Shown here: piece by piece, positions 23,750 through 35,222 of the stretch | Numbering within the stretch: the stretch's first letter is position 1 | How the letters are laid out: the number at the start of each line of letters is the position of its first letter | Assembly: GCA_011503125.2 (NCBI GenBank) | Contig: WWBZ02000082.1 | Coordinates: 3,195,128-3,259,127 of the forward strand | Direction of reading: 5' to 3' | DNA length: 64,000 nucleotides | Source of the DNA: Botryosphaeria dothidea | Taxonomy: Eukaryota > Ascomycota > Dothideomycetes > Botryosphaeriales > Botryosphaeriaceae | Notes under the pieces: model-generated | The model's database searches: none | The model's input: only the letters and a program-made list of their open reading frames with translations | Told to the model about the DNA's origin: nothing | Translations under genes and position numbers: made by a program

Positions 23750-26285
23750 TCAATCCACATCCGCGAAGGACCAACCGTCCCTCTGCCGTGAAGCCGCAAC
23801 CCCATCTTGACCATCATTCGCCGCCGAATTGACCGACGACGAGCTAGCCTCTCCTACATCAACAGCCCTGCCCTTGCCCTTATCCACCTTATCCGCCTCT
23901 TCAGGCAGCGGAGAGTCATTTCCAGAGCTCTCAAGCCTATCCGCCTCGCCGTCCACGGCCGGCGCCGCACCCTCACCCTGCTCACTCGCCTGAGCCTGAG
24001 CCTGAGCCTGCGCCTGCGCCTGCTCACGCGCTTCCGCCTCAGCAGCAGCGCGACGCTCTGCCTCCTCCCTGTCCTGCGCGTCCCTCCTCGCCTGCGCCTC
24101 CGCCTCCTCTCTCGCCGCGACCATGCGCTCTCCAAGTCCCGGCCACAAGCTGGCCACAAACAGCGCCGTCGACCGCTCCACCCCGCGAAGCCTCTCCCGG
24201 AACCATGTCCTCTGTTGGTTTTCGCGCTCCCGCAGAAGCCTCTGCGCCACCTCCTCGGGCGAGGGATCTCTCCTTCTGCCACGGCGACCAGACGGACCGA
24301 TGTCGACGGCGGCGTTATTGTTGTTTGCCTCGTTTGCCTGCTCTTGCTGCGCAGCAGGACGCTCTCGCTGAGCCGGCTGCTGTGGTGGGATTCCCACCAG
24401 GTTCTCGAAGTAGCGGCGGACGCGATCCCAGCGGTTGCCGAGAAAGCGCTCGCCGAGGAGGCCGGCCTGGATGATGTAGATGGCCAGGCCGCAGAGCGAA
24501 AGCATGAGGGTGCGTTGCCAGCCGGCACCGCTGAAGAACCAGAGCATGCCGAAGATGCGGAGTAGGAGCCAGAAGTGCGTCGCGATGGCGGCAATGGGGA
24601 ATTGCATGGCTTCCTGCTGCTGTTGAAGGATCTGCTGTTGCAGCGGAGGCTGGATGCCTGCGAGAAACGGGTTTTGGGCAGGGTTATGGGCTTGATTCTC
24701 TCGGACGACCTCGCCAGGCGCTGGGAACAAATCTGCTGCAGGCGCTGGGGCAGCACCGTGCTGCGGATGTATCTGTCTGTCCGTAAGAGTGGCGCGTGTG
24801 GGACCCATCAAACGAGCAACGTCGCTCAAAGCTCGCTGATAGGCAAGATTCTGAGTAAGTGCATCGCCAAAGGATGTCGAACTAGGCGTGGTAAAAGTAC
24901 CCTCTGGCGAGTATACGATAGCGTGAGGTCCATTGGGAGAAGAAAGAAGGAAAATATTGTTCGCACTGGCAGATCGGGGAGCTGATTCTGTCCTGGCATC
25001 GGTTGCATTTGCACTAGTATTGTTTGCCTGGGGATCCCTTGCAGTCTGAGTCTCCTGTCGCCTTGCTGTGATGTGATCACCGAGCGTGCGGATAAGACGG
25101 CGTGTAGCACTGCGCATGCTCTCGTTATCCATCTGCAGTGAGACCAGTTCGCGGTTCCGGGAGTAGAATGGGTTGGCAACAAGTGTATGTAGCAACTGGT
25201 CCATGGTGTTGAGGTAAATGTTCAGGCGTTCAATCTCGATGGCCGCACGTTGGAATTGCGCGGGAGGCATAAGCCACACCTCTTCCCTGGAAACATTTGG
25301 CGGAGCAAGGATATTGTTGATTACGGCGACTTGCTGCTGAGCGGCTTCGAGGTTACTGTGCACTTGGTCCAACATCCTCCGAGAATCCAGACCATTCACC
25401 GGATCTGGCAACCGAATCGGGGCCCTCGGATCCAAGACGATCGGAAGCTGGGGCAGTCCAGGGGCGGGTTGCTGCTGGGGAAGCAGAACAGGACCGTTGT
25501 TCACAGAGAAACTCCACCGCTCCCCATTTGGCCCAATTCCGCCTTGAGTGATAGTTACTCGGCCAGGCTGTAGTTGTGGATGTTGATTACCCGTGCCGGC
25601 AGGTTGGGATGCAGATCGGGAATGTCCTCCAGAAGCCTGGCCATTACTGCTGTTGTCGGAAGGCTGGACTCCCTCAGACGTCCTTCTCTGGTTGAGGCCC
25701 ATTTGCATCTGTTGCATTTGGCGCATGGCAGCTTGGTGTGCGAGGTTCATTTGCTCCATGAAGGCTGCACTGGTGACAGGCACACCTTGCTGGACGTTGG
25801 GCGCAGCAAACGGTGGAAGGCCTGGCCCCGGAACACGGTCAACGCGTGGTGGTTGCGATTGCGGACGATTGAGGTTTGCCGCACGAGCATTGGGAGCATT
25901 GTTCGGCGGGGGCATGTGGCGGAAGGGGTTCGAAGGCGGAGCTGTGGATGATCGGGCGGTAGGGGCTTCGCTGAGGACCATGTGAATATTGTAGACTCGT
26001 CCCTGTTGGACCTGTAGCTTCATATGAGTATTTTCAGGGAGTAGCATTGTAGTTTAGAAGACGCACATCTCCAAGCACCACTCCCAAGGTTGTTTCATTC
26101 ATGACCACCCTGCCCAGATAAATGATGCGCATGCGCTCCGGGGCGGGATGCGACGGCAATGTGTCTCTGATCTTAAGCTTGAGCTCTCCGATGGATGTGG
26201 AAGTTGGTAGAGCAGCGAAGGTGATACCGCCGTCGGCCTCTGGGGACGGCGACAGAACGCGCACGTCGACAGTCTGGCCAGCCAT
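23750..26285 (-). CDS. HERP/Usa1-like ubiquitin-like ER membrane protein
   Basis: Exon 26285-26067 encodes a ubiquitin-like fold (VDVRVLSPSP, ELKLKIRDTL, MRIIYLGRVV). A GTGCGT-donor intron joins it in phase 0 to 26017-23750, giving about 828 aa. The acceptor after GAAG is my choice; nearby CAG sites would remove two to four more residues. The middle is Gln/Asn/Pro-rich and disordered. Near residues 540-590 a hydrophobic pair (FWLLLRIFGMLWFFSGAGW and LMLSLCGLAIYIIQAGLL) forms two membrane segments, followed by charged coiled-coil-like sequence rich in Glu/Ala/Gln. The layout of N-terminal UBL and central membrane hairpin matches Herp and yeast Usa1, scaffolds of the Hrd1 ERAD ligase. That function is inferred from architecture. 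Confidence 0.75.
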
Positions 26286-26687
26286 GGTGAGGGTCCAGGA
26301 AGCCGGGGTACTGCGGCAGCGGCCGGCGTTTGGTTGCGCGACAGCGTTGATTGCGGGGCGGCGAACAAGAAGGCCGGGAGAAAAATGGGCGTGGGCGCTC
26401 TCGCGCGGATTCGATTGTGTGGTAGGTCAGGAACGGGAGCACTGAGGGACGGCATCTGGGGCGAGTGGAGGGATGAGGGCGGATGGTCGCGGTGATGGTG
26501 GTGCTGGCGAAGGTGCTGGAAAGCGCAACGTAGATCGTCCAGTGCATGAGCTGCAGGGTCGCACAAGCGAAGCCCCAGCGCCCCGGGCCACCACAGCGTC
26601 ATCGCCGCCGTCCTGCAGCTTTCACTTCCGTCACCTCCACGAAACCCACGTTCCGCCCACACCTTGTCCACCACATGCCGCGATAAA
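26286..26687. promoter_or_regulatory. shared promoter between divergent genes
   Basis: About 400 bp separate the start codons of the HERP-like gene (minus) and the phosphatidylserine decarboxylase gene (plus), so both promoters must lie here. No specific binding site is assigned. Confidence 0.5.
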
Positions 26688-28384
26688 ATGGCCTCTCACG
26701 GGATAGGGCTCGCCCGAACTTCCCGCCGCATTCACTGCGCACTGCGCTCCCATCCGCTACAGCCCCACGCTTTTGCGCCGCGCTCTCCTCCGCGCCATCC
26801 CCGCCTCGCCTCCAGTCAACGTTTCTTCACCGGCTCTGCACGCCGCCAGAACAAGGAAAAGAGTCATTCCGTGCAAGACTTAGCGAGGCTCTGAAGAACA
26901 CAAAGATTGAATGGAGGCCCATCCCCGTCGCTCTCGGCGTCGGTTTTTCTGGGCGCCTTTCAATTCTATCGCATTCAGCGCGATGAAAAGGCCAGGCGAG
27001 ACAACGAGGAGAGCTCGTACAGGAGTGGTGGACAATGGTGATGGAGAACGGCCTCGCAAGCGGAAGAGGATCCGTCCGAGTGGACCTTGGTATGCATAGT
27101 CTCTCGCGCCACTGGCTGTGTGCTGACAGTGAACAGGCAAGTCCAGGTCATGTCTACCTTGCCACTCAAGGCTCTCTCGCGCCTATGGGGCCGATTCAAT
27201 GAGCTAGATATCCCCTACTATCTGCGTGTCCCCGGGTTCAGACTCTATTCCTTCATCTTCGGCGTCAACCTCGACGAGATGGAAGAACAGGACCTGCACA
27301 AATATCCCAACTTGGCCAAATTCTTCTACCGCACCCTCAAGCCCGGTGTGAGACCCATTGACCCCAACCCGAATGCTGTCGTGTCTCCTGCGACGGAAAA
27401 GTCGTGCAGTTCGGAACCATCGACAACGGCGAGGTCGAGCAGGTCAAGGGTGTGACGTACAGTCTGGATGCTCTCCTTGGAAGCAATCCTCCGAGCAGGC
27501 GCAGTTCCGATGCCGGGTCGAACATCTCGTCTTCCCCCTCCTCGCCGCAGCCGAGCTCTGAACGCAAAGCGATGGAGACGAAGAAATCATCAAGGCTGAC
27601 GAGGAGTTTGGTCGTGTCAATGGTATTTCCTATACGTTACCCAATCTCTTCTCAGGCCCATCCAAGGGCAAGAAGGGCGAGGTCTTGGATCAGTCCCACG
27701 CCGCACAGCGCCTCAGCCGAAGCTGAGGTCCGAGCCGACCTTGAGCTGGGCCAGCGGCCGTGGTGGAGTCCAATGACCACCCCAAAAGCCCACTGCCTGT
27801 ACTACTGCGTAATCTACCTCGCCCCTGGCGATTACCACCGGTTTCACTCCCCTGTGAGCTGGGTGACGGAGTCGCGGCGTCACTTTGCCGGCGAGCTGTA
27901 CAGCGTCTCTCCCTACCTGGTGCGGACGCTGCCCGGCCTATTCACGTTAAATGAACGCGTCGTCCTCCTCGGCCGATGGCGGTGGGGCTTCTTCTCGTAC
28001 ATCCCCGTCGGCGCCACCAACGTCGGATCCATCGTCATCAATTTCGATCGCGAGCTGCGCACAAACAGCTTGACGACCGACACGGCTGCCGATCGCGCGG
28101 CTGAAGAGGCACAACGGCGTGGCGAGCCGTACTCAGGCTATGCAGAAGCAACGTACTACGGCGCCAGCAACGTGCTGGGCGGCCACGCCCTGAAGAAGGG
28201 AGAAGAGATGGGCGGGTTCCAACTTGGCAGCACCATTGTGCTCGTGTTTGAGGCACCCAAGCCTCAGAGGAAGTCTAGCCTCGATGAAGGCTTCACTGGT
28301 ACCAAAGGAGGTTGGAAATGGAACATTGAGAAGGGCCAGAAGCTCAAGGTTGGACAAGCAATTGGATACGTGGAAGAAGACTAA
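26688..28384 (+). CDS. PSD1: phosphatidylserine decarboxylase proenzyme (Psd1-like), reading frame interrupted
   Basis: The gene product makes phosphatidylethanolamine from phosphatidylserine in mitochondria. A presequence starts at 26688 ([14 protein letters not shown]). Conserved segments then appear in changing frames: [33 protein letters not shown], then, after an intron at about 27083-27135, [64 protein letters not shown] and [16 protein letters not shown]. The C-terminal half from about 27700 is intact and includes [13 protein letters not shown] and the self-cleavage site [10 protein letters not shown] that forms the pyruvoyl group. At least six single-base frame changes are needed (near 26860, 26945, 27000, 27388, 27565 and 27690), several at short A, T or C runs. 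A recent pseudogene or assembly errors are both possible; the lack of missense decay favours errors. Confidence 0.8.
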
Positions 28385-30887
28385 GCAGGAGCGGATTTCA
28401 TTGTCCAATTGGTGAAAAGAGAAAAAGATCAGAGAAAGAGAACCAATCGAAAACGGGACACGTATGCTGGCGTTTGTAATATGTTTGCAGCAAGAGTTGA
28501 CTTCTGAAGAAATAAAGTGGCGGCAAAGAATTGCCCGTTCTTCCAATAATGAGAAACGCTAATTTATTCCATCGACCTTCCCGAAATGACATTCTGTGGC
28601 TTTCATCGGTTACAACCATTGCCAAGCATTGCACTAGTAGACCGGCTTTCGCGCTTCGTATTCTGGGAAGTCCAGAATAAGTCTAAAGGAAATAACGGTC
28701 CAGGCCCACAAACGTTTGAATTACGGATACTGACCTCGGCTCCTCCCGAAAACTTTACAAGATTCGACGTTAGAGTTCCTTCCAGCCGCGGTCCACTTTA
28801 ACGTAACGCCAAATTTAAACCCAACCTGCTGACAGGGCTTGGTATCAAACTCTTGGGTTCGGGGCGGGATCACGCATAGCCGCGGGCTATAGGGACGCTG
28901 TCCGGTGTTGGATGATTCAGAGCAATCAGCGTCCGTCTATCAGCAATATACAGAGGTCCACATCGAACGGCCATGTCTTACATGGATCCCTACATGACCG
29001 GGGCAGGGAGGATCGTCGAGGAAAACCTGGGAGCTCAGCTGTGTCAAGAAAAAGCCGGGCGGCAAAGGGATGTGCAACGAGTGAAGCCGGGGCAGGGAGG
29101 CGAAATGGCCTCCTATGTCGGTGGCTGCATGTCAGATGATTGTGGAGTCTGCGACACCACGTTGAAAAGATTTCCCTCGCAGGAGAGACGTTGAGGTACA
29201 GAGGTGTGTGTCTCTCGTCTCCAGCTGCACCCCGAGCTCTTTCAGATCCAACGCGCTTGCCCGCAGCACAGCTGTCCTTGGTGGTCCCCGCGTTAGCACC
29301 GTGACATCCGCTGCAGGCTCCCTTGGAGGTGCTACGGCAGGCTTTGTGCCCGGTAAGCAGCCGCAAGATGCGATGTGCCCCTGCGGAAAGATTTGACCGG
29401 TCATGTTCGTACCTAATGGAAGCGCTGGGCGGCCGCGGCCAACACTGCACGCTATATGGCAGCAATATAGAGCAGCAGGGCCGGGTGTTGAGCCTCAATA
29501 AACGGATGTATAATGACGGCAGCAACGCAATCAATGCCAGAGATTGATGGATAACGGCATGTGGAGTAAAGGTCGGTGAGGCGTTCTGTGTAGCCAGCGC
29601 GCAGGCGGATGGCAGATGTTGAAACGCAGGCCTGGCGAATCAGCGGCGCAGTGTTCCAACAGCGCAGTTGCCCAAAGCAGCGGCTGTGCTACGTTACTCG
29701 CCGCGAGCAGAGCCTGCCTTTTCACGACAGCCAGCCAACCGATGGCGGAGCCCTCGATCGCGAGCGCACCGGCGCGGCTTGCAGCATGCGGCTGGCGTGC
29801 ATCCCTCATCATTGTTACGGCGCGGCCGATATCTATCCCTCACACATCTGCGTTTGCAGCGCGGCGGCAGGCAGTGCGGACGGGCAGAGCCTATTTTTGG
29901 GGAGGCGTTCCCTATCGACCAACCGGACAGGGGATCGGGCGGGTCTCTATTCGTGGCAGGGAGATCATGGGCCATTACTCAGAGCACACCCGGCTCCCTC
30001 GCCGAAATTCGTTAACGTCACGTCAGGATGCCTCTGAGATACGGACCGCAGGGCCGGCGGCGGGTGTTGCTGTTGCGGACAAGTTGTACGCATTACGAAG
30101 GAGAAACGTCCGGCTGCCACACCGACCCAAAACGAAAGCGGCGCCAAGGGCGAGCGCTGTCGTGGGAGGGCAGGGCGCAGCGCAGGTGTGGCTGGCTCTC
30201 TTCAGGCGGTTGTTGTGGACGCGCATTGGATAACGGCGACGAGGAGCCGGGGTGGTGGGAGGCGCGCGAGGAGGGCGGAGAGGAGCCACCAGGAGCCACC
30301 GAGCAATTTCAGCAAGCGCCGCGCCCGAACGGTCGACGGGCCTTCTCGATGCAGCACACGCTCCCAGAAGCTTGACCTCGATTCTACACGGCGATGGCGT
30401 GTTCAGCGGCAGCTTTCAGCGTTAGATCTGCCCCTGGCCCACGAATCGCAGGCATGAAGGGCGATATTGCGCGGTCTGATATCGATTCAGCGATATTCAT
30501 ATGGACGGCCATTGGCACCTCGGGCGCGTGGTGCTGTGCTTATCTCTTCGGGCTTGGCGAGGCTCGGGGAGGCCTGATCCCTCCACGCCCGGACGAGCCT
30601 TTCCGCACGCAGATGCTCGCGATGCGACCAGCCGAGAGTGTTTTAGCGATGCGCGCGGCCGCCAGGGCCAGCGCAAGGGTCTGGCCTTCATCAAGAGGAA
30701 TGCGTGTGCGTGCGTCCCGGTCGTGTGCCCGTCGCAAGCCCAAGCCCATCGTTGCTTCTGCATTGCATGTGCATCCACCACCTCTCACTCCCAGCGCCGC
30801 CTTCTCCCCTGTGGCGGCGCGACGACTCTCGACGTAGTTAACTGCCTCTCCGTGCCGCCCCAGTCCAGCCGCATCCCACGTCTTCTT

Positions 30888-30918
<31 letters not shown>

Positions 30919-31237
30919 GTTGCGCCGCACACCGTCTCTCCATTCCAGCTCCTGCCAGCACGCCACAAATCCTCGGGGCGTCCGTAACTACCGCTCCTGG
31001 CGCGCCTGGCCATCGTCAGCCCTTTATCCAGCTCACTCATCCCGCCACCCAGTCGTGTCCGCTACTCGAGAGGAATGCCACTTGTATTCCTGTTGCCTAC
31101 CCGCACTCCGCATATCTGAGCTCAACAGAATTCCGCACGTTGATCTTCATCTTCACTGCGCGCACCGCATACCCCACAAACTTTGTTGTCTGCACATACA
31201 CCAACAAGAGAAAATACATATCCGCACGAGAAACAGC
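28385..31237. other. 2.8 kb intergenic region, no supported gene
   Basis: The first 500 bases are AT-rich 3' flank of the decarboxylase gene. 29.5-30.8 kb is GC-rich with many overlapping open frames but no recognisable protein. A TCT microsatellite lies at 30881-30917. The last part is the leader of the MIF-domain gene. Confidence 0.5.
30881..30917. repeat. (TCT)12 microsatellite
   Basis: A trinucleotide repeat of 37 nt lies about 320 bp upstream of the MIF-domain start codon, in the promoter or 5' leader. Confidence 0.95.
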
Positions 31238-32436
31238 ATGCCTCACTCAGTACACACCCGTACTCCTTCCAACATGTCCAACTCCAACGAGAGAGCATCC
31301 ACCTCCACCATGTCGTCGGCCGCCGACCAATTCCCAAAGCCCGTGGGCGCTACCTTGGTTGCGCCGCCGGCAGACCGCGACCAATTCTCCCCCGCTCACT
31401 CCAGCTTTTCTTTCGAGGAGTACCCTCCCAAGTCACCGCGCGGCGTTCAAGAGGGTGACTCGCTCGTCGACCGCAAGAACATCACCCGCGCCATCGAATG
31501 GGGCGCGCCTGGAGAGAAGAAAGAGCTCGACACCACCGAAGGTCTCACCCGCACCGACAAGTCCAAGCGGAGAACCCAGTACTACGATGGCCAATTCAAC
31601 GAGAGGGACACCACTGGTCCTGCCCGGGAACGCATCACCAAGGACAGCCCTATCGTTGCCGAGCTCAAGACCAATGTGATCGTAAGTCTGCACCATCCAT
31701 CGATTCGGACTAGTTTCACGTAGCCTGACACAGCAATCAGATTAAGGACGAGTACACACTTGTCACAGATCTCTCCTACCAGATGTCCCAGCGTTTCCAG
31801 CGCCCCGAACATTGTGTTATGGTCAACCTTGACCACTCGGCTTGCCTCCTGCTTGGAGGCTCATTCGAGCCTGCGTACATACTCACCATCACCGCCCTTG
31901 CCTCCCAGCTCCAGCCCGTGACGAACAAACGCAACGCCGCCATGCTTCAGTCCTTTCTCCGGGAGATTCTTGGCGTCTCCGCAGCCCGCGGTATCGTCAA
32001 GTTCCAAGCCATTGAGGAGGCCAACCTGGCCACCGACGGACGCACGGTCCTGGGCGAGATCGAGCGCGAAGAGAGGAAGCAGGCGGAGGAGAATGGTGGC
32101 TTGAAACGCGCCATGACGAAGGCCTCCAGGAGATCTAGCCTCAAGCCCAAAAAGAGTCTGACACTGTCGCGCAAAGGATCTACCAGGTCAGGTCGCGTGA
32201 TCACTCCGCCCATTCCCAGCCCCGGCCCTTTCGATTCCGTCACCGCGATTCCTGAATACGAGGAAAAGGACTACCTTGCCCCCATCGACGGCAGGTTGAA
32301 CGGGGTTTCGACGAGGAAAACCAAGCCCTCGACGATGAAGTCGACACCGAACCTCGTTCCGCCGCCAATCCCGGATGACAAGCCGCTGCCGAAGATGGGA
32401 AAGAGGAAGAGCTTCATTGCCATTTTCAGAAAATGA
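31238..32436 (+). CDS. MIF/tautomerase-domain protein with long N- and C-terminal extensions
   Basis: Exons 31238-31681 and 31741-32436 are joined in phase 0 across a 59-nt GTAAGT intron and encode 379 aa; ATG 31274 is an alternative start. Residues 138-255 match the macrophage migration inhibitory factor fold: SPIVAELKTNV, LSYQMSQRFQRPEHCVMVNLDH, LLLGGSFEPAYILTI, NAAMLQSFLREILGVSAARGIVKFQ. In animal MIF the catalytic base is the free N-terminal proline; here the aligned Pro138 is internal, so tautomerase activity would need processing. The 137-residue N-terminus and 120-residue C-terminus (RRSSLKPKKSL, PPIPSPGP, a basic end) are disordered and Ser-rich, likely phosphorylated. Such extended MIF proteins occur in fungi, but their role is not known to me. 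Confidence 0.75.
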
Positions 32437-33193
32437 TTGGCTTGTTTGAGGTTAGCATATGTCGGTCTCACTCATTTGGCTTTTTGCGGAAGGTGTTGGT
32501 TCAAACGGATACAGGATTCTGGATTTTCAGAGTACGACGAGATGGACTGTCTCAAAAGACGGCGGGCATGGTGGCACAAGGCTGCTGCATAGCATTTGTG
32601 GCGTTCTCTGGTTCCAGGTTTTCTTTTGTGTGGTATTCCTCGAATGTCTCTTGTTAGCATTGCTTTCGTCGAGCATGGCAGCGCAGCATATACCCTTTCC
32701 TTTTTATTTTTACTACGAAACCAAACATCGGCGCATGTTCTCGCCGACGACTCGTCTTAATTGTTTCATAGACTCTCAAATCCGTATTCTTACAGAAGAC
32801 TGCCTCGATCGCGTGATACCATTGCGCGTCACTTTGCACATCCGGTCACTTTGCACATCCGCTTAGCCCTGCTGCAGGCGGTTTCGCACTCGCAAGCCTC
32901 ATGCATGACATGCGATATGCCATCTACACTGCCAAGAGAAATTTGGCTATATTCGCAGTCATGTAGACGATCCACTCCGCGCCGTTGCTCCACAATAATT
33001 GCATCTGAAAGCGGCACAGCGGGATCGAACGCTTTCCCGATTGGGGAGCACCTTGGCTAGCGTGCACGTGCAAACGCGTCGCGTCCAACCCTGCCCAACG
33101 CGCCCCAGACCCACCCGACGCGCTCATATACACAAATCGTCATCGTCGCCTCTTCCGCTCCACACAAGCACAAACACCTCGAACGCAAGCATC
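32437..33193. other. intergenic region, no supported gene
   Basis: This holds the 3' flank of the MIF-domain gene and the promoter of the CENP-X gene. A tandem duplication, GTCACTTTGCACATCCG, occurs twice in a row at about 32828-32861. Confidence 0.5.
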
Positions 33194-33881
33194 ATGCCGC
33201 CGGTCCGCACAACTAGCAAGAACACGGCCTTCAAGCCGCCACGAAGAATCAGCGGCAATTCGAATACCAGCGACCCCGGCGCCGCGTCGTCCAAAGCTAC
33301 GGCTCCCCGCCCAGCGGCGACGGCCGCCGCCAGCAAGCCTTCAGCAGTGTCTTCTTCGTCGCGCGCAGCAGCGTTCAGACCTGCCGCTGCCGCCGTCACC
33401 ATCTCCGACTCGGACATCGATGACATCGACGACGAGGACGACCTGGACGACGACGACGACGAGGAGGAGGAGGATGTCAACGACAGCGTTCACCGACGCC
33501 GCTCGACCAACGCCCAGGACGCGTCGACGGCCGTGCCGGCGCCGTCGCAGGACGCCGAGGACCAGCCGCCCATCCCGCCGAAGCTGCTGAACCGGCTGCT
33601 GCACGAGGGCTTCGAGGACGAGGACATGCGCATCGGCAAGGAGGCCATGGCCGTGGCGGGCAAGTACGTCGAGACGTTTGTGCGCGAGGCGCTGGCGCGG
33701 GCCATGTACGAGCGGGAGGAGGCGGACCGGGAAGAGGGCGGAGGGGGCGACGGCTTCTTGCAGGTGAGTGTGAATGGGATTGATTATTTCGTGCATGCGG
33801 GGATTTTAATGCGGGAATACTTTTTTTTGGCAGGTCGAGGATCTGGAGAAGCTTGCACCGCAGCTGCTCCTTGACTTCTGA
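33194..33881 (+). CDS. MHF2: CENP-X / Mhf2 histone-fold protein with acidic N-terminal extension
   Basis: Exons 33194-33763 and 33834-33881 are joined in phase 0 (GTGAGT donor, TTGGCAG acceptor) and encode 205 aa. The last exon carries only VEDLEKLAPQLLLDF, the signature C-terminus of CENP-X/MHF2. The histone fold is PPKLLNRLLHEGFEDED then IGKEAMAVAGKYVETFVREALAR. In known systems MHF2 pairs with MHF1 (CENP-S) as a tetramer that binds DNA, helps the FANCM/Mph1 helicase and joins the constitutive centromere network. Typical homologues are 80-100 residues. Here a disordered Ala/Ser-rich and strongly acidic N-terminal extension of about 130 residues is present, with a Thr-Ile-Ser-Asp-Ser motif that could act in SUMO binding (inference). 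Confidence 0.85.
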
Positions 33882-35222
33882 GTAGTGCTCACCCCCGCGA
33901 CGCCACGTCAATCTCGCCCCGGGCTTGGGAAGAGATGGACGGCCCGGCGGTCACCGGAATCACTCAAGGACGGCGGGTAATACGGACTCCGTGTATGCAT
34001 AGGATCGGGTCGGGATGGGTGAGCCATGGGATCAGGGAAGATGCTTTTTATTGCGCGAGGCAAAAAAGATGGATGAGAGACACAGCCTGGATTTCTTTGG
34101 CGCCTGGCACCATCAATTCCGACGGGACCTGGCAGGGCGATGCTTTTTTTTCTTTTTTTTTTTTTTGGGGGGGGGGGGGGAGCTGCGGTAGCCACAGCCA
34201 AGGAGGGGAGGTGAGGCGGTGACATGACGGCAGGGGCGGCTGCGAGGCTACAGAAAAGCTTAGATGCCGGCGGCCAGGCCTTTTTTTTTTCCACTTGGAA
34301 AAGGAATTATCAGCGGGAGCCAAGCTTATTGGGTAATGAGGAGGGGCGCGCGGCCGCGACCGGTTGTTGCTCATCCCGCACGCAAAGTGTGGGTGTGGGC
34401 GTCTGGGGCTGCCGCACGTCTGGGATCCGCGACGCAACTGAGACCTCGCTTGTCAAGCCTCCGCCCAACAACAACCACCGCTACGCCAATCGTCCGAAAG
34501 CCAAGATGTCTCTCTCGGCCGCCGTCAAGACACACATCGCCTTCGGAAAGAATGCGAGAGAGTGAAGAAACGCTCGGTCATTGGTAATTCTTTCTGCGCT
34601 GCATAGCCACTGCGCTGCCGCGCCGGAGCGAGCGAGCGTGCCTTCGAGGCCCAGACAACCCCAGCATGCCAGAAGAAAAGCTCGCGGGACAAGAGGTCGT
34701 CTTAAGTTGGCTTGGCTTTCAGATAAGTCTAAAGGTTTGATCGGCACTGCCGCTTTCCGGCCCCTTGCATGCATCAACACCCGCCCATAACGTATGTGAT
34801 GGGGCTGAAGCATCTCTGCGCCGCAAGACGTCGCAGCACACCACGAGCGCATGCGCAGGAAGACTATCTGAGACGCTGTGGCTCAAGCATACACCCACTT
34901 AAACGTTCATGCAATTCAAATAATGGAATGACTGCCTTCCGCAAAGCCGTTCAGTTTCGCTCCAAGCGTTTTTTCCTCGTCCTTTTCTTCAAAGTGTGCC
35001 CAGGCCGGTGCCTCTTTTTCTTTCGCACTCCTCAACGACCGCTTTTGCAACCTATCCACCACTTCCGTTTCTCGTTTCCTTTGCGCATTTTAACGACCAC
35101 GCTCTCTTTATAATACCATTCTCTCAACTGGCCAGCCCAGTCGGACAGATACAGCGCAAGCCGCTTCTTATTCTCTAATAACCCTCTCAACAACCCGCCA
35201 GTCGGATACTCCCCCAGCAAAG
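33882..35222. other. intergenic region with long homopolymers
   Basis: No gene is supported. A pyrimidine run (34144-34166) directly abuts a run of 14 G (34167-34180). The bases ahead of 35223 are pyrimidine-rich with long T stretches, as in many fungal promoters of highly expressed genes. Confidence 0.5.
34144..34180. repeat. T-run joined to G14 homopolymer
   Basis: About 23 pyrimidines (nearly all T) are followed immediately by 14 G, read directly from the sequence. Confidence 0.9.

Noticed and set aside
29550..30840. Several long overlapping frames on both strands
   Set aside because: They reflect GC-rich composition; the translated text is low-complexity with no family similarity.
34506..34565. 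A 19-codon frame beginning MSLSAAVKTH
   Set aside because: Too short, no context, and no splice partner I could support.
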